Below the pieces are notes generated by a model, which did no database searches, had not been told where the DNA came from, and saw only the letters and a program-made list of their open reading frames with translations. 9,574 bases of DNA, taken from contig USHR01000058.1 in assembly GCA_900554495.1 (NCBI GenBank), positions 1 to 9,574 of the forward strand, written 5' to 3'. Numbering within the stretch: position 1 is the first letter of the stretch; the number at the start of each line of letters is the position of its first letter. The stretch comes from an uncultured Collinsella sp. GTDB lineage: Bacteria > Actinomycetota > Coriobacteriia > Coriobacteriales > Coriobacteriaceae. Position numbers and translations under genes: made by a program. Positions 1 to 5,880 of the stretch are shown here, piece after piece.

Positions 1-513
1 AGCTTTACCAACCAGCTGACCAAGGCCAAGGAGGCCGGCGCCACGCTCATCTTTGCGCCGATCTACTACACGCCGGCGTCCGTTTTGCTCAAGAACGCCA
101 AGGACATGGGCTACGACATGACCCTCATGGGTACCGACGGCATGGACGGCCTGCTCTCTGTGGAAGGCTTCGATACCTCTCTTGCCGAGGGCGTGCTGCT
201 TATGACCCCGTTCTCTGCCGACGACGAGAAGAATGCCGACTTCGTCAAGGCATATAAGGACGTCTACGACGAGACGCCTAACCAGTTTGCCGCCGACGCC
301 TACGATTGCGTCCACGCCATCGCCGAGGCCATCGACAAGGCAGACATCGACATTACGGCCGACGGCGCCGACATTGCCGGCGACCTTGCCAAGGCCATGC
401 GCAAGATCAAGATCGACGGCCTGACCGGCGAGCTGACGTGGAACGACAAGGGCCAGGTCGAAAAGCCCGCTACGGCTTATGTCATCCAGGACGGCAAGTA
501 CATCGCCGCCTAG
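1..513 (+). CDS. ABC transporter substrate-binding protein, LivJ/LivK type (5' end outside window)
   Basis: Periplasmic-binding-protein-like receptor of a branched-chain amino acid type ABC importer; only the last 170 codons are present. The frame is open from base 1 and ends in TAG at 511-513. The segment aligns without gaps to residues 226-395 of the complete paralogue downstream, with about three quarters of residues identical by hand count, so the whole protein was probably close to 395 residues. It includes the shared stretches FAPIYYTPAS, EGFDTSLAEG and TPFSADDEKNADF, and ends with the KLTWNDKGQV-like strand typical of Peripla_BP_6 receptors. Divergence is concentrated in a helix at 325-395. 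By analogy with the paralogue it should be a lipoprotein on the outer face of the membrane. No convincing terminator follows, so transcription may continue into the second copy. The ligand (Leu/Ile/Val or another amino acid) cannot be read from sequence. Confidence 0.9.
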   Translation, partial: SFTNQLTKAKEAGATLIFAPIYYTPASVLLKNAKDMGYDMTLMGTDGMDGLLSVEGFDTSLAEGVLLMTPFSADDEKNADFVKAYKDVYDETPNQFAADAYDCVHAIAEAIDKADIDITADGADIAGDLAKAMRKIKIDGLTGELTWNDKGQVEKPATAYVIQDGKYIAA

Positions 514-784
514 GTGTGCACAAAACGCGACTGGTGAGGCTGTTTTAATCAGGGCAGGGACGCTTGTAACAGAACGGAAACAATACTTTCACACAATAAA
601 GTGGCTAAACCGCATATACCGACAGAAATACGCATAATTCTGGATAAATGGACAAAACAAAAGAAAAGTTGAAATAATCGCCACTTTTCTCAACTAAAGC
701 GTCTACTATTTTGCGAACGCCGAACACGGCGAAGGATGGCCTGTCGGGTAACCGAAACCCGACGAGATTTGAGAGGAGAGCCGC
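514..784 (+). promoter_or_regulatory. Structured leader between the two substrate-binding protein genes
   Basis: This 271-base gap has no credible gene. The first part (540-680) is AT-rich. A perfect 8-bp inverted repeat, AGAAAAGT (662-669) and ACTTTTCT (683-690), overlaps an alternative 6-bp pairing, AGTTGA (667-672) with TCAACT (690-695), so the two hairpins exclude each other. Two more hairpins follow: CGCCG/CGGCG at 718-731 and GTCGGGT/ACCCGAC at 743-763. The ribosome site GAGAGGAGAG (771-780) comes directly after them. A weak -10-like TACTAT lies at 704-709 without a good -35 at normal spacing. I infer a promoter region or cis-regulatory leader for the second receptor gene, but no known riboswitch class is recognisable. 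Confidence 0.4.
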
Positions 785-1972
785 ATGTCGAGCCTCACCG
801 GTAAGTCATTGAACCCTGTTATGAATCGCAGGAGCGTTATCGCGAGCGCAGCAGGTCTGGGGGCGATGTCCATTCTAGCTGGCTGCTCCTCCAACGGCGG
901 CGACAGCGGTTCCGCGTCGGGCGACGCTTCGTTTAAGATCGGCACCATCGGCCCGCTGACCGGCGCCAACGCGTCCTACGGCAAGTCCGTTACCCAGGGT
1001 GTCGAGCTTGGCTGCAAGGATTTCTCGACCAAGGAGCTGCCGCTTGCCAGCAAGGCCGAGGACGACCAGGCCGATGGCGAGAAGGCCGTCAACGCCTTCA
1101 ACACCCTGCTCGACTGGGGCATGCAGGCCCTCGTCGGCCCGACCACCACGGGTGCGTCGGTTGCCGTTGCCGCAGAGTGCGGTAACGACCCCAAGACGTT
1201 CATGATCACCCCGTCCGCGTCCTCCGAGGACGTCACCGACGGCAAGGATTGCGTCTTCCAGGTTTGCTTCACCGACCCCAACCAGGGTGTCAACGCTGCC
1301 AAGTTCCTGGCGCAGAAGTATGCGGACGAGAAGTTCGTGCTGTTCTACAACTCCGGCGACGCCTATTCTTCGGGCATCGCAGATTCCTTTAAGGCCCAGG
1401 CCGCTGAGTCCAAGCTCGAGATTGTCGACGAGGAAACCTTTAAGGACGACTCCGCCACGAGCTTTACCAACCAGCTGACCAAGGCCAAGCAGGCCGGTGC
1501 CACCATGATCTTTGCGCCGATCTACTACACGCCGGCGTCCGTCCTGCTCAAGAACGCCAAGGACATGGGCTACGACGTCAAGATGATGGGCTGCGACGGC
1601 ATGGACGGCATCCTGGGCGTTGAGGGCTTCGATACCTCTCTTGCCGAGGGTCTGCTGCTCATGACCCCGTTCTCCGCCGACGACGAGAAGAACGCCGACT
1701 TCGTTAACGCTTACAAGGATAAGTACGGCGATACCCCCGACCAGTTTGCCGCCGACGCCTACGACGGCGTGCACGCGGTGGCCGAGGCCGTCAAGGAGGC
1801 CGGTCTTGGTGTCGACGCCGACCCGACCGAGGCCGCCGAGAAGCTGTCCAAGGCTATGCTCAAGATTACCGTTGACGGTCTGACCGGCAAGCTCACCTGG
1901 AACGATAAGGGCCAGGTCCAGAAGGAGCCCACGGCGTACGTCATCACCGACGGCAAGTACGTACAGGCCTAA
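785..1972 (+). CDS. ABC transporter substrate-binding lipoprotein, LivJ/LivK type
   Basis: Complete 395-residue extracytoplasmic receptor of the branched-chain amino acid (HAAT) ABC family, expected to deliver ligand to LivH/LivM. The N-terminus has a twin-arginine-like motif NRRSVIA (residues 14-20), a short hydrophobic run and a lipobox LAGC with lipidated Cys34. It then has a Gly/Ser/Asp linker and the Peripla_BP_6 fold, starting near residue 49 with KIGTIGPLTGANASYG (51-66). VGPTTTGAS (117-125) and ITPSASSEDV (141-150) are the usual ligand-pocket loops of the first lobe. ATG 785 is chosen because GAGAGGAGAG lies 4 nt upstream of it; the internal ATG at 821 (Met13) has no ribosome site, although it would give a more compact signal peptide. 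It is a close paralogue of the truncated gene at the window start. A hairpin-rich gap of about 140 nt separates it from livH. Substrate specificity is not determinable here. Confidence 0.92.
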   Translation: MSSLTGKSLNPVMNRRSVIASAAGLGAMSILAGCSSNGGDSGSASGDASFKIGTIGPLTGANASYGKSVTQGVELGCKDFSTKELPLASKAEDDQADGEKAVNAFNTLLDWGMQALVGPTTTGASVAVAAECGNDPKTFMITPSASSEDVTDGKDCVFQVCFTDPNQGVNAAKFLAQKYADEKFVLFYNSGDAYSSGIADSFKAQAAESKLEIVDEETFKDDSATSFTNQLTKAKQAGATMIFAPIYYTPASVLLKNAKDMGYDVKMMGCDGMDGILGVEGFDTSLAEGLLLMTPFSADDEKNADFVNAYKDKYGDTPDQFAADAYDGVHAVAEAVKEAGLGVDADPTEAAEKLSKAMLKITVDGLTGKLTWNDKGQVQKEPTAYVITDGKYVQA

Positions 1973-2004
1973 TTGGCCGCCTTACATAGAGCGGTTTTGA
2001 TCCC

Positions 2005-2034
2005 AAGCAGGGGAGGTTTTGGCCTTCCCTGCTT
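2005..2034 (+). terminator. Hairpin after the receptor gene, possible attenuator or mRNA-stabilising stem
   Basis: AAGCAGGG (2005-2012) pairs with CCCTGCTT (2027-2034). The stem extends inward through four more pairs, one of them G-U, to a 6-nt loop at 2017-2022, giving about 12 bp. No T run follows, so this is not a standard strong intrinsic terminator. In importer operons, stems between the receptor gene and the permease genes commonly protect the upstream message or cause partial termination; I infer that role here. Confidence 0.55.
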
Positions 2035-2045
2035 GCTTGGTATCT

Positions 2046-2065
2046 AGGGACGATGTAACGTCCCT
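2046..2065 (+). promoter_or_regulatory. Second hairpin upstream of livH
   Basis: AGGGACG (2046-2052) and CGTCCCT (2059-2065) form a perfect 7-bp stem with a 6-nt loop, followed by GTTTC. It lies 11 nt after the preceding, longer stem. Together they may tune read-through from the receptor gene into livHMGF. No separate promoter for livH is evident. Confidence 0.4.
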
Positions 2066-2093
2066 GTTTCATACATCAACTGGAAACCTATTC

Positions 2094-2102
2094 GAAAGGG
2101 GG
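2094..2102 (+). promoter_or_regulatory. livH: Ribosome binding site that sets the livH start
   Basis: GAAAGGGGG ends 9 nt before ATG 2112. The in-frame ATG at 2103 touches the site and cannot use it. The in-frame ATG at 2019 lies inside the terminator-like hairpin and would add residues with no transporter character. Confidence 0.7.
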
Positions 2103-2111
2103 ATGTGGAAC

Positions 2112-2993
2112 ATGACGGTCTTTATCCAATACCTGGTCAACGGCCTGTCCATGGGCAGCGTCTACGCCATCATCGCGTTGGGCTACACCATGGTCTACGG
2201 TATCGCCAAGATGCTCAACTTCGCTCACGGCGACGTCATCATGGTCGGTGCCTATGTCTCGTTCTGTGCCACGTCGTATCTCGGCCTCCCGGGCTGGGCA
2301 TCTGTAGTTCTCTCTTGTGTGGCCTGCACGGTTCTTGGTGTTCTCATCGAGGGTCTGGCCTATAAGCCGCTGCGCCAAGCAGGCCCGCTGGCCGTTCTGA
2401 TCACGGCCATCGGCGTGTCTTACTTCCTGCAGAACGCCGCGCAGCTTCTGTGGGGCGCCACGCCCAAGAACTTCACTTCGCTCGTCACCTTCCAGGTGCC
2501 GGAGTTCTTGGCCAAGTTCAACGTAAGCGCCGTCTCACTCGTCACCATCGTCGCCTGCCTGGTTATCATGGCCGGCCTGATGTTCTTTACAGGTAAGACC
2601 AAGATGGGCAAAGCCATGCGCGCCGTGTCCGAGGACAAGGCCGCCGCTCAGCTCATGGGCATCAACGTTAACCGCACCATCTCGATGACGTTTGCCATCG
2701 GCTCTGCCCTTGCCGCCATCGCCGGCGTGCTGCTGTGCTCTTACTCGCCGGTGCTGCAGCCCACGACGGGTGCCATGCCTGGCATCAAGGCCTTCGACGC
2801 CGCCGTCTTCGGTGGCATCGGCTCCATCCCCGGCGCCTTTGTCGGCGGCATTCTCATCGGCATCATCGAGGCGATGGCGCAGGCCTACATTTCCACGAGC
2901 CTTGCCAACTCCATCGTCTTTGGTGTTTTGATCATCGTCCTGCTCGTCAAGCCTGCCGGCCTCTTGGGCAAGTACGTCCCCGAGAAGGTGTAG
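2112..2993 (+). CDS. livH: Branched-chain amino acid ABC transporter permease LivH
   Basis: Integral membrane permease of the HAAT ABC importer; with LivM it forms the transmembrane channel that accepts ligand from the receptor. From ATG 2112 the protein is 293 residues, near the usual size of about 290-310. It is hydrophobic throughout, with about eight predicted helices. Family signatures seen are NGLSMGSVYAIIALGYTMVYG at the N-terminus (residues 10-30), LNFAHGDVIMVGAY (35-48), a cytoplasmic ATPase-coupling loop GKAMRAVSEDKAAAQLMGIN (166-185), and FGGIGSIPGAFVGG (233-246) near the C-terminus. The start is set by the ribosome site at 2094-2102. The stop codon at 2991-2993 directly precedes the GTG of livM, so the two are probably translationally coupled. 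Assignment to this family is secure; the transported amino acid is inferred only from family membership. Confidence 0.95.
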   Translation: MTVFIQYLVNGLSMGSVYAIIALGYTMVYGIAKMLNFAHGDVIMVGAYVSFCATSYLGLPGWASVVLSCVACTVLGVLIEGLAYKPLRQAGPLAVLITAIGVSYFLQNAAQLLWGATPKNFTSLVTFQVPEFLAKFNVSAVSLVTIVACLVIMAGLMFFTGKTKMGKAMRAVSEDKAAAQLMGINVNRTISMTFAIGSALAAIAGVLLCSYSPVLQPTTGAMPGIKAFDAAVFGGIGSIPGAFVGGILIGIIEAMAQAYISTSLANSIVFGVLIIVLLVKPAGLLGKYVPEKV

Positions 2994-4082
2994 GTGAGCG
3001 TTATGAAGTTTCTTAAAGACAAGCAGACGCGTCACGACTTTGTTACGTACGCCATGTGCCTTGTGGCGTTCGCCATCGTGTTCTTTATGCAGTCTAACCA
3101 CATGATTCCGCGCATGATCGCCGGTCAGCTGGTTCCCATCACGGCCTATATCGTCATGGCCATCTCCCTTAACCTCGTCGTCGGCATCGCGGGCGACCTG
3201 TCGCTGGGCCACGCGGGCTTTATGAGCGTCGGCGCCTACACGGGCATCGTCACCGCGGTCGCCCTCGAGAGCGCCGTTCCCTCCGATCCGGTGCGTCTGA
3301 TCATCAGCATCGTGGTCGGCGCCATCGCTGCTGCTATCCTGGGCTTCTTGATTGGTATCCCGGTCCTGCGCCTGAGCGGCGACTATCTGGCTATCGTGAC
3401 CCTGGCTTTTGGCGAGATCATCAAAGAGATCGTCACTTGCCTTATCGTGGGTGTCGACTCGCGCGGCCTGCACGTGATCTTTAACATCACGGGCAACTCT
3501 ACGATCGACGACCTGCACCTGCTCGAGGACGGCACCGCCATCATCAAGGGAGCCCAGGGCGCCTCGGGCGTGTCGACGTACTCGACCTTCCTCGCCGGTG
3601 CCATCCTGGTCATGGTCGCACTCGTGATCGTGCTCAACCTGGTTCGCAGCCGTACCGGCCGTGCCATTATGGCCGTGCGCGATAACAAGATTGCAGCCGA
3701 GTCCGTAGGCATCTCCGTCACCGAGTACCGCATGATCGCCTTCGTGGTTTCCGCTGCCCTCGCCGGTGCTGCCGGAGCCCTCTTCGGCGGTAACTTCTCG
3801 CAGCTCTCCGCCACCAAGTTCGACTTCAACACGTCCATTCTCATCCTGGTGTTCGTGGTCCTGGGCGGTCTGGGCAATATGCGCGGCTCCGTCATCGCGG
3901 CGGCGTTGCTCACGGTGCTTCCCGAGCTGCTCCGTCAGTTCTCGGACTACCGCATGCTCATCTACGCCATCGTGTTGATCCTGGTCATGATCTTTACCAA
4001 CAACCCGCAGCTCAAGGCGTTCTTCGGTCGCGTCAAGGACCGCTTTGCTTCCAAGAAGGAGGTGGCAGCCGATGCCCAGTAA
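2994..4082 (+). CDS. livM: Branched-chain amino acid ABC transporter permease LivM
   Basis: Second transmembrane subunit of the importer, 362 residues from GTG 2994. ATG 3003 (residue 4) is an alternative start with AGGTGA 5 nt upstream; GTG 2994 has AGAAGG 5 nt upstream, so either is possible. Family motifs are SLNLVVGIAGDLSLGHAGFM (58-77), LRLSGDYLAIVTLAFGEI (125-142), the coupling loop GRAIMAVRDNKIAAESVGI (222-240) and VLGGLGNMRGSV (289-300). The N-terminal hydrophobic segment before residue 45 is typical of LivM compared with LivH. The external loop at about 150-198 (GVDSRGLHVIFNITG and onward) lacks the TGG-type sequence common in this family and looks diverged. Its last 11 nt overlap livG, and the ribosome site for livG lies within its coding sequence. 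Confidence 0.94.
   Translation: MSVMKFLKDKQTRHDFVTYAMCLVAFAIVFFMQSNHMIPRMIAGQLVPITAYIVMAISLNLVVGIAGDLSLGHAGFMSVGAYTGIVTAVALESAVPSDPVRLIISIVVGAIAAAILGFLIGIPVLRLSGDYLAIVTLAFGEIIKEIVTCLIVGVDSRGLHVIFNITGNSTIDDLHLLEDGTAIIKGAQGASGVSTYSTFLAGAILVMVALVIVLNLVRSRTGRAIMAVRDNKIAAESVGISVTEYRMIAFVVSAALAGAAGALFGGNFSQLSATKFDFNTSILILVFVVLGGLGNMRGSVIAAALLTVLPELLRQFSDYRMLIYAIVLILVMIFTNNPQLKAFFGRVKDRFASKKEVAADAQ
4055..4064 (+). promoter_or_regulatory. livG: Ribosome binding site for livG inside livM
   Basis: GAAGGAGGTG, close to the anti-Shine-Dalgarno complement, ends 7 nt before ATG 4072. It chooses 4072 over the in-frame ATG at 4045 and implies reinitiation or coupled translation from livM. Confidence 0.75.
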
Positions 4083-4932
4083 GTTTGAGTTCAAGAAGGG
4101 CAAGATGGTCCCGTATCCTTCTGGCGCCATCGTTCCCGATCGTGACCTGGGCGAGCGCCCTGCACTCGAGTGCATCCACCTGGGCATTGAGTTCGGTGGC
4201 CTTAAGGCAGTCGACGACTTTAGCCTGACTATCGGCAAGACCGAGATCGCCGGTCTGATCGGCCCCAACGGTGCCGGTAAGACCACGGTTTTCAACCTGC
4301 TCACCAAGGTGTATCAGCCCACGCACGGCACCATCCTGCTCGACGGCGAGGATACCTCGGGCAAGTCGGTCTACCAGGTCAACCGCATGGGTATTGCCCG
4401 TACCTTCCAGAACATTCGCCTGTTTAATACCATGACGGTGGAGGATAACGTTAAGGTCGGCCTGCATAACCAGGAGCGTTACTCCGGCTTTGAGGGCGTG
4501 CTGCGCCTGCCGACGTATTGGAAACACGAGAAGGCCGCCCACGAGCGCGCCATGGAGCTGCTGTCCATCTTTGATATGGAGCATCTGGCAAACGAGCAGG
4601 CCGGATCGCTGCCTTACGGCGCTCAGCGTCGTCTGGAGATCGTCCGTGCGCTTGCCACCAACCCCAAGCTGCTGCTGCTCGACGAGCCTGCTGCCGGCAT
4701 GAACCCGTCCGAGACCGCGGAGCTCATGGAGAACATCGTCAAGATTCGCGACACCTTCGGCATCGCCATCATGCTTATCGAGCATGATATGTCGCTCGTT
4801 ATGAACATCTGCGAGGGCATTTGCGTGCTCAACTTTGGTAAGGTCATCGCCAAGGGCACGGCCGAGGAGATCCAGAACAACGACGCTGTTATTGAGGCAT
4901 ATCTGGGCAAGCAGGATAAGGGGGAGAACTAA
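4072..4932 (+). CDS. livG: Branched-chain amino acid ABC transporter ATP-binding protein LivG
   Basis: Cytoplasmic ATPase that powers LivH/LivM, 286 residues from ATG 4072. The ABC domain begins near residue 31 (ALECIHLGIEFGGLKAVDDF). Walker A is GPNGAGKTT (64-72) and the Q-loop glutamine is Q113 in ARTFQNIRLF. The signature is PYGAQRRLEI (181-190), the LivG-type replacement for LSGGQ. Walker B is LLLLDEP (200-206), with catalytic E205, and the switch histidine is H238 in IEHDM. The AAGMNP sequence after Walker B and the C-terminal EAYLG (275-279) are characteristic of the LivG/BCAATP_C group. An extension of about 30 mostly polar residues with Lys and Pro precedes the ABC domain, longer than in classical LivG of about 255 residues. 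It overlaps livM by 11 nt and its stop immediately precedes the livF start. Confidence 0.95.
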   Translation: MPSKFEFKKGKMVPYPSGAIVPDRDLGERPALECIHLGIEFGGLKAVDDFSLTIGKTEIAGLIGPNGAGKTTVFNLLTKVYQPTHGTILLDGEDTSGKSVYQVNRMGIARTFQNIRLFNTMTVEDNVKVGLHNQERYSGFEGVLRLPTYWKHEKAAHERAMELLSIFDMEHLANEQAGSLPYGAQRRLEIVRALATNPKLLLLDEPAAGMNPSETAELMENIVKIRDTFGIAIMLIEHDMSLVMNICEGICVLNFGKVIAKGTAEEIQNNDAVIEAYLGKQDKGEN

Positions 4933-5646
4933 ATGGCAGAGCCGATGCTTTCCGTCTACAACATCAACGTCTGGTACGGCGCCATCCACGCCATCAAAGA
5001 CATCTCCTTTAACGTCAACGAGGGCGAGATCGTGGCCTTGATCGGTGCGAACGGTGCCGGCAAGTCCACGACGCTTAAAACCGTTTCGGGCCTGCTGCGT
5101 TCCAAGACCGGTTCCATCAAGTTTATGGGCGAGGACATTACCCATACGCCTGCCGATAAACTGGTGGGCAAGGGCCTGGCTCAGGTCCCCGAGGGCCGTC
5201 GCGCCTTCTTGCAGATGACGGTCGAGGAGAACCTGGAGATGGGCGCCTATACACAGCCCAAGTCCACGGTGGCTCCGGGCCTCGAGCGCGTCTACGAGCA
5301 GTTCCCGCGCCTGAAGGAGCGCCGTCGCCAGGTCGCCGGCACCCTTTCGGGCGGCGAGCAGCAGATGCTCGTTATGGGGCGCGCCCTTATGAGTAACCCC
5401 AAGCTGCTCATGCTCGACGAGCCCTCCATGGGTCTGGCGCCGATTCTGATTGAGCAGATCTTCCAAATTGTTGAGGACCTGCACAAGGCCGGCACCACGG
5501 TGCTTCTGGTCGAGCAGAACGCGCAGATGGCGCTCTCGATCGCCACGCGCGGCTACGTGCTCGAGACCGGCAAGATCACCATGACCGGCACGGGCCAAGA
5601 GCTCCTGCACGACGATAACGTCCGCAAAGCTTATCTTGGTGGTTAA
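4933..5646 (+). CDS. livF: Branched-chain amino acid ABC transporter ATP-binding protein LivF
   Basis: Second cytoplasmic ATPase of the importer, 237 residues, the usual LivF length, expected to pair with LivG. Walker A is GANGAGKST (38-46), the Q-loop is Q84 in GLAQVPEGRR, the signature is LSGGEQQ (138-144), and Walker B is LLMLDEP (158-164) followed by SMGLAP. The switch position reads VEQN (193-196), with Gln instead of His; this is the normal LivF state, not a defect. The C-terminus has the EAYLG-equivalent KAYLGG. ATG 4933 follows the livG stop directly, with GGGGAG (4921-4926) 6 nt upstream. It is the last gene of the operon, and a strong terminator starts within about 15 nt of its stop. 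Confidence 0.96.
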   Translation: MAEPMLSVYNINVWYGAIHAIKDISFNVNEGEIVALIGANGAGKSTTLKTVSGLLRSKTGSIKFMGEDITHTPADKLVGKGLAQVPEGRRAFLQMTVEENLEMGAYTQPKSTVAPGLERVYEQFPRLKERRRQVAGTLSGGEQQMLVMGRALMSNPKLLMLDEPSMGLAPILIEQIFQIVEDLHKAGTTVLLVEQNAQMALSIATRGYVLETGKITMTGTGQELLHDDNVRKAYLGG

Positions 5647-5656
5647 TCCATTCAAC

Positions 5657-5693
5657 AAAGGGGCGCTGACTATTCCGGCCAGCGCCCCTTTTT
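5657..5693 (+). terminator. Intrinsic terminator of the liv operon
   Basis: GGGGCGCTG (5660-5668) pairs with CAGCGCCCC (5680-5688) in a 9-bp GC-rich stem, followed by TTTTT (5689-5693) and preceded by AAA. It lies just after the livF stop and has all features of a Rho-independent terminator. Confidence 0.92.
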
Positions 5694-5694
5694 A

Positions 5695-5782
5695 AGTTGC
5701 GGTGAAATAGGGACTAAATGAAGGCTCCAGAGGCCAAAACAGTCCCTATTCCACCGCAGCTTCATTGGGGCGTGCGACGATG
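5695..5782 (+). repeat. 88-bp intergenic palindromic repeat, copy 1
   Basis: GTTGCGGTGAAATAGGGACT (5696-5715) is complementary to the arm at 5741-5760, with one G-U pair and one A-C mismatch, giving a stem of about 20 bp. The 25-nt loop contains GGCTCCAGAGGCC, which can form a small inner stem. A second copy lies at 7612-7699 in the same orientation, gapless, with 77 of 88 positions identical by hand count. This copy sits between the convergent livF and the zinc-ribbon gene. I infer a dispersed REP/MITE-like element; it has no coding capacity. Confidence 0.8.
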
Positions 5783-5812
5783 ACCTTCCCAAATTAGCGC
5801 CCCCGCACCATG

Positions 5813-5852
5813 CCAAGGCCCCGTTCTGGAGTGTTTCGGAACGGGGCCTTGG
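5813..5852 (-). terminator. Long perfect stem-loop downstream of the zinc-ribbon protein gene
   Basis: CCAAGGCCCCGTTC (5813-5826) and GAACGGGGCCTTGG (5839-5852) form a perfect 14-bp stem with a 12-nt loop, about 30 nt past the stop of the minus-strand gene. Neither side has an immediate T run, so termination is inferred from position and stem strength only. A processing stem or another small palindromic repeat is also possible. Confidence 0.5.
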
Positions 5853-5880
5853 TGGTTGGGGTCTATTAGGTTTTTGTTCG

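Noticed and set aside
648..677. Nine-codon leader peptide MDKTKEKLK in the receptor leader, as an amino acid attenuator
   Set aside because: It has only one Leu codon, no Ile or Val run and no good ribosome site. It is probably a chance reading frame in AT-rich DNA.
875..1774. 299-codon minus-strand frame opposite the receptor gene
   Set aside because: Composition (Val, Gly, Leu, Arg) is that of an antisense frame of a GC-rich gene; no start signal.
2535..4307. 590-codon open frame on the minus strand across livH, livM and livG
   Set aside because: Rich in His, Asp, Glu, Gly and Val with low-complexity charge and no fold or ribosome site. It is the antisense shadow of GC-biased codons in the real genes.
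5510..5530. LivF switch-loop Gln in place of His as a defect
   Set aside because: VEQN is the usual sequence in the LivF subgroup, so this is not a loss of function.
4033..5658. 541-codon open frame on the minus strand across livG and livF
   Set aside because: Antisense shadow of two certain ABC ATPase genes, with no motifs of its own.
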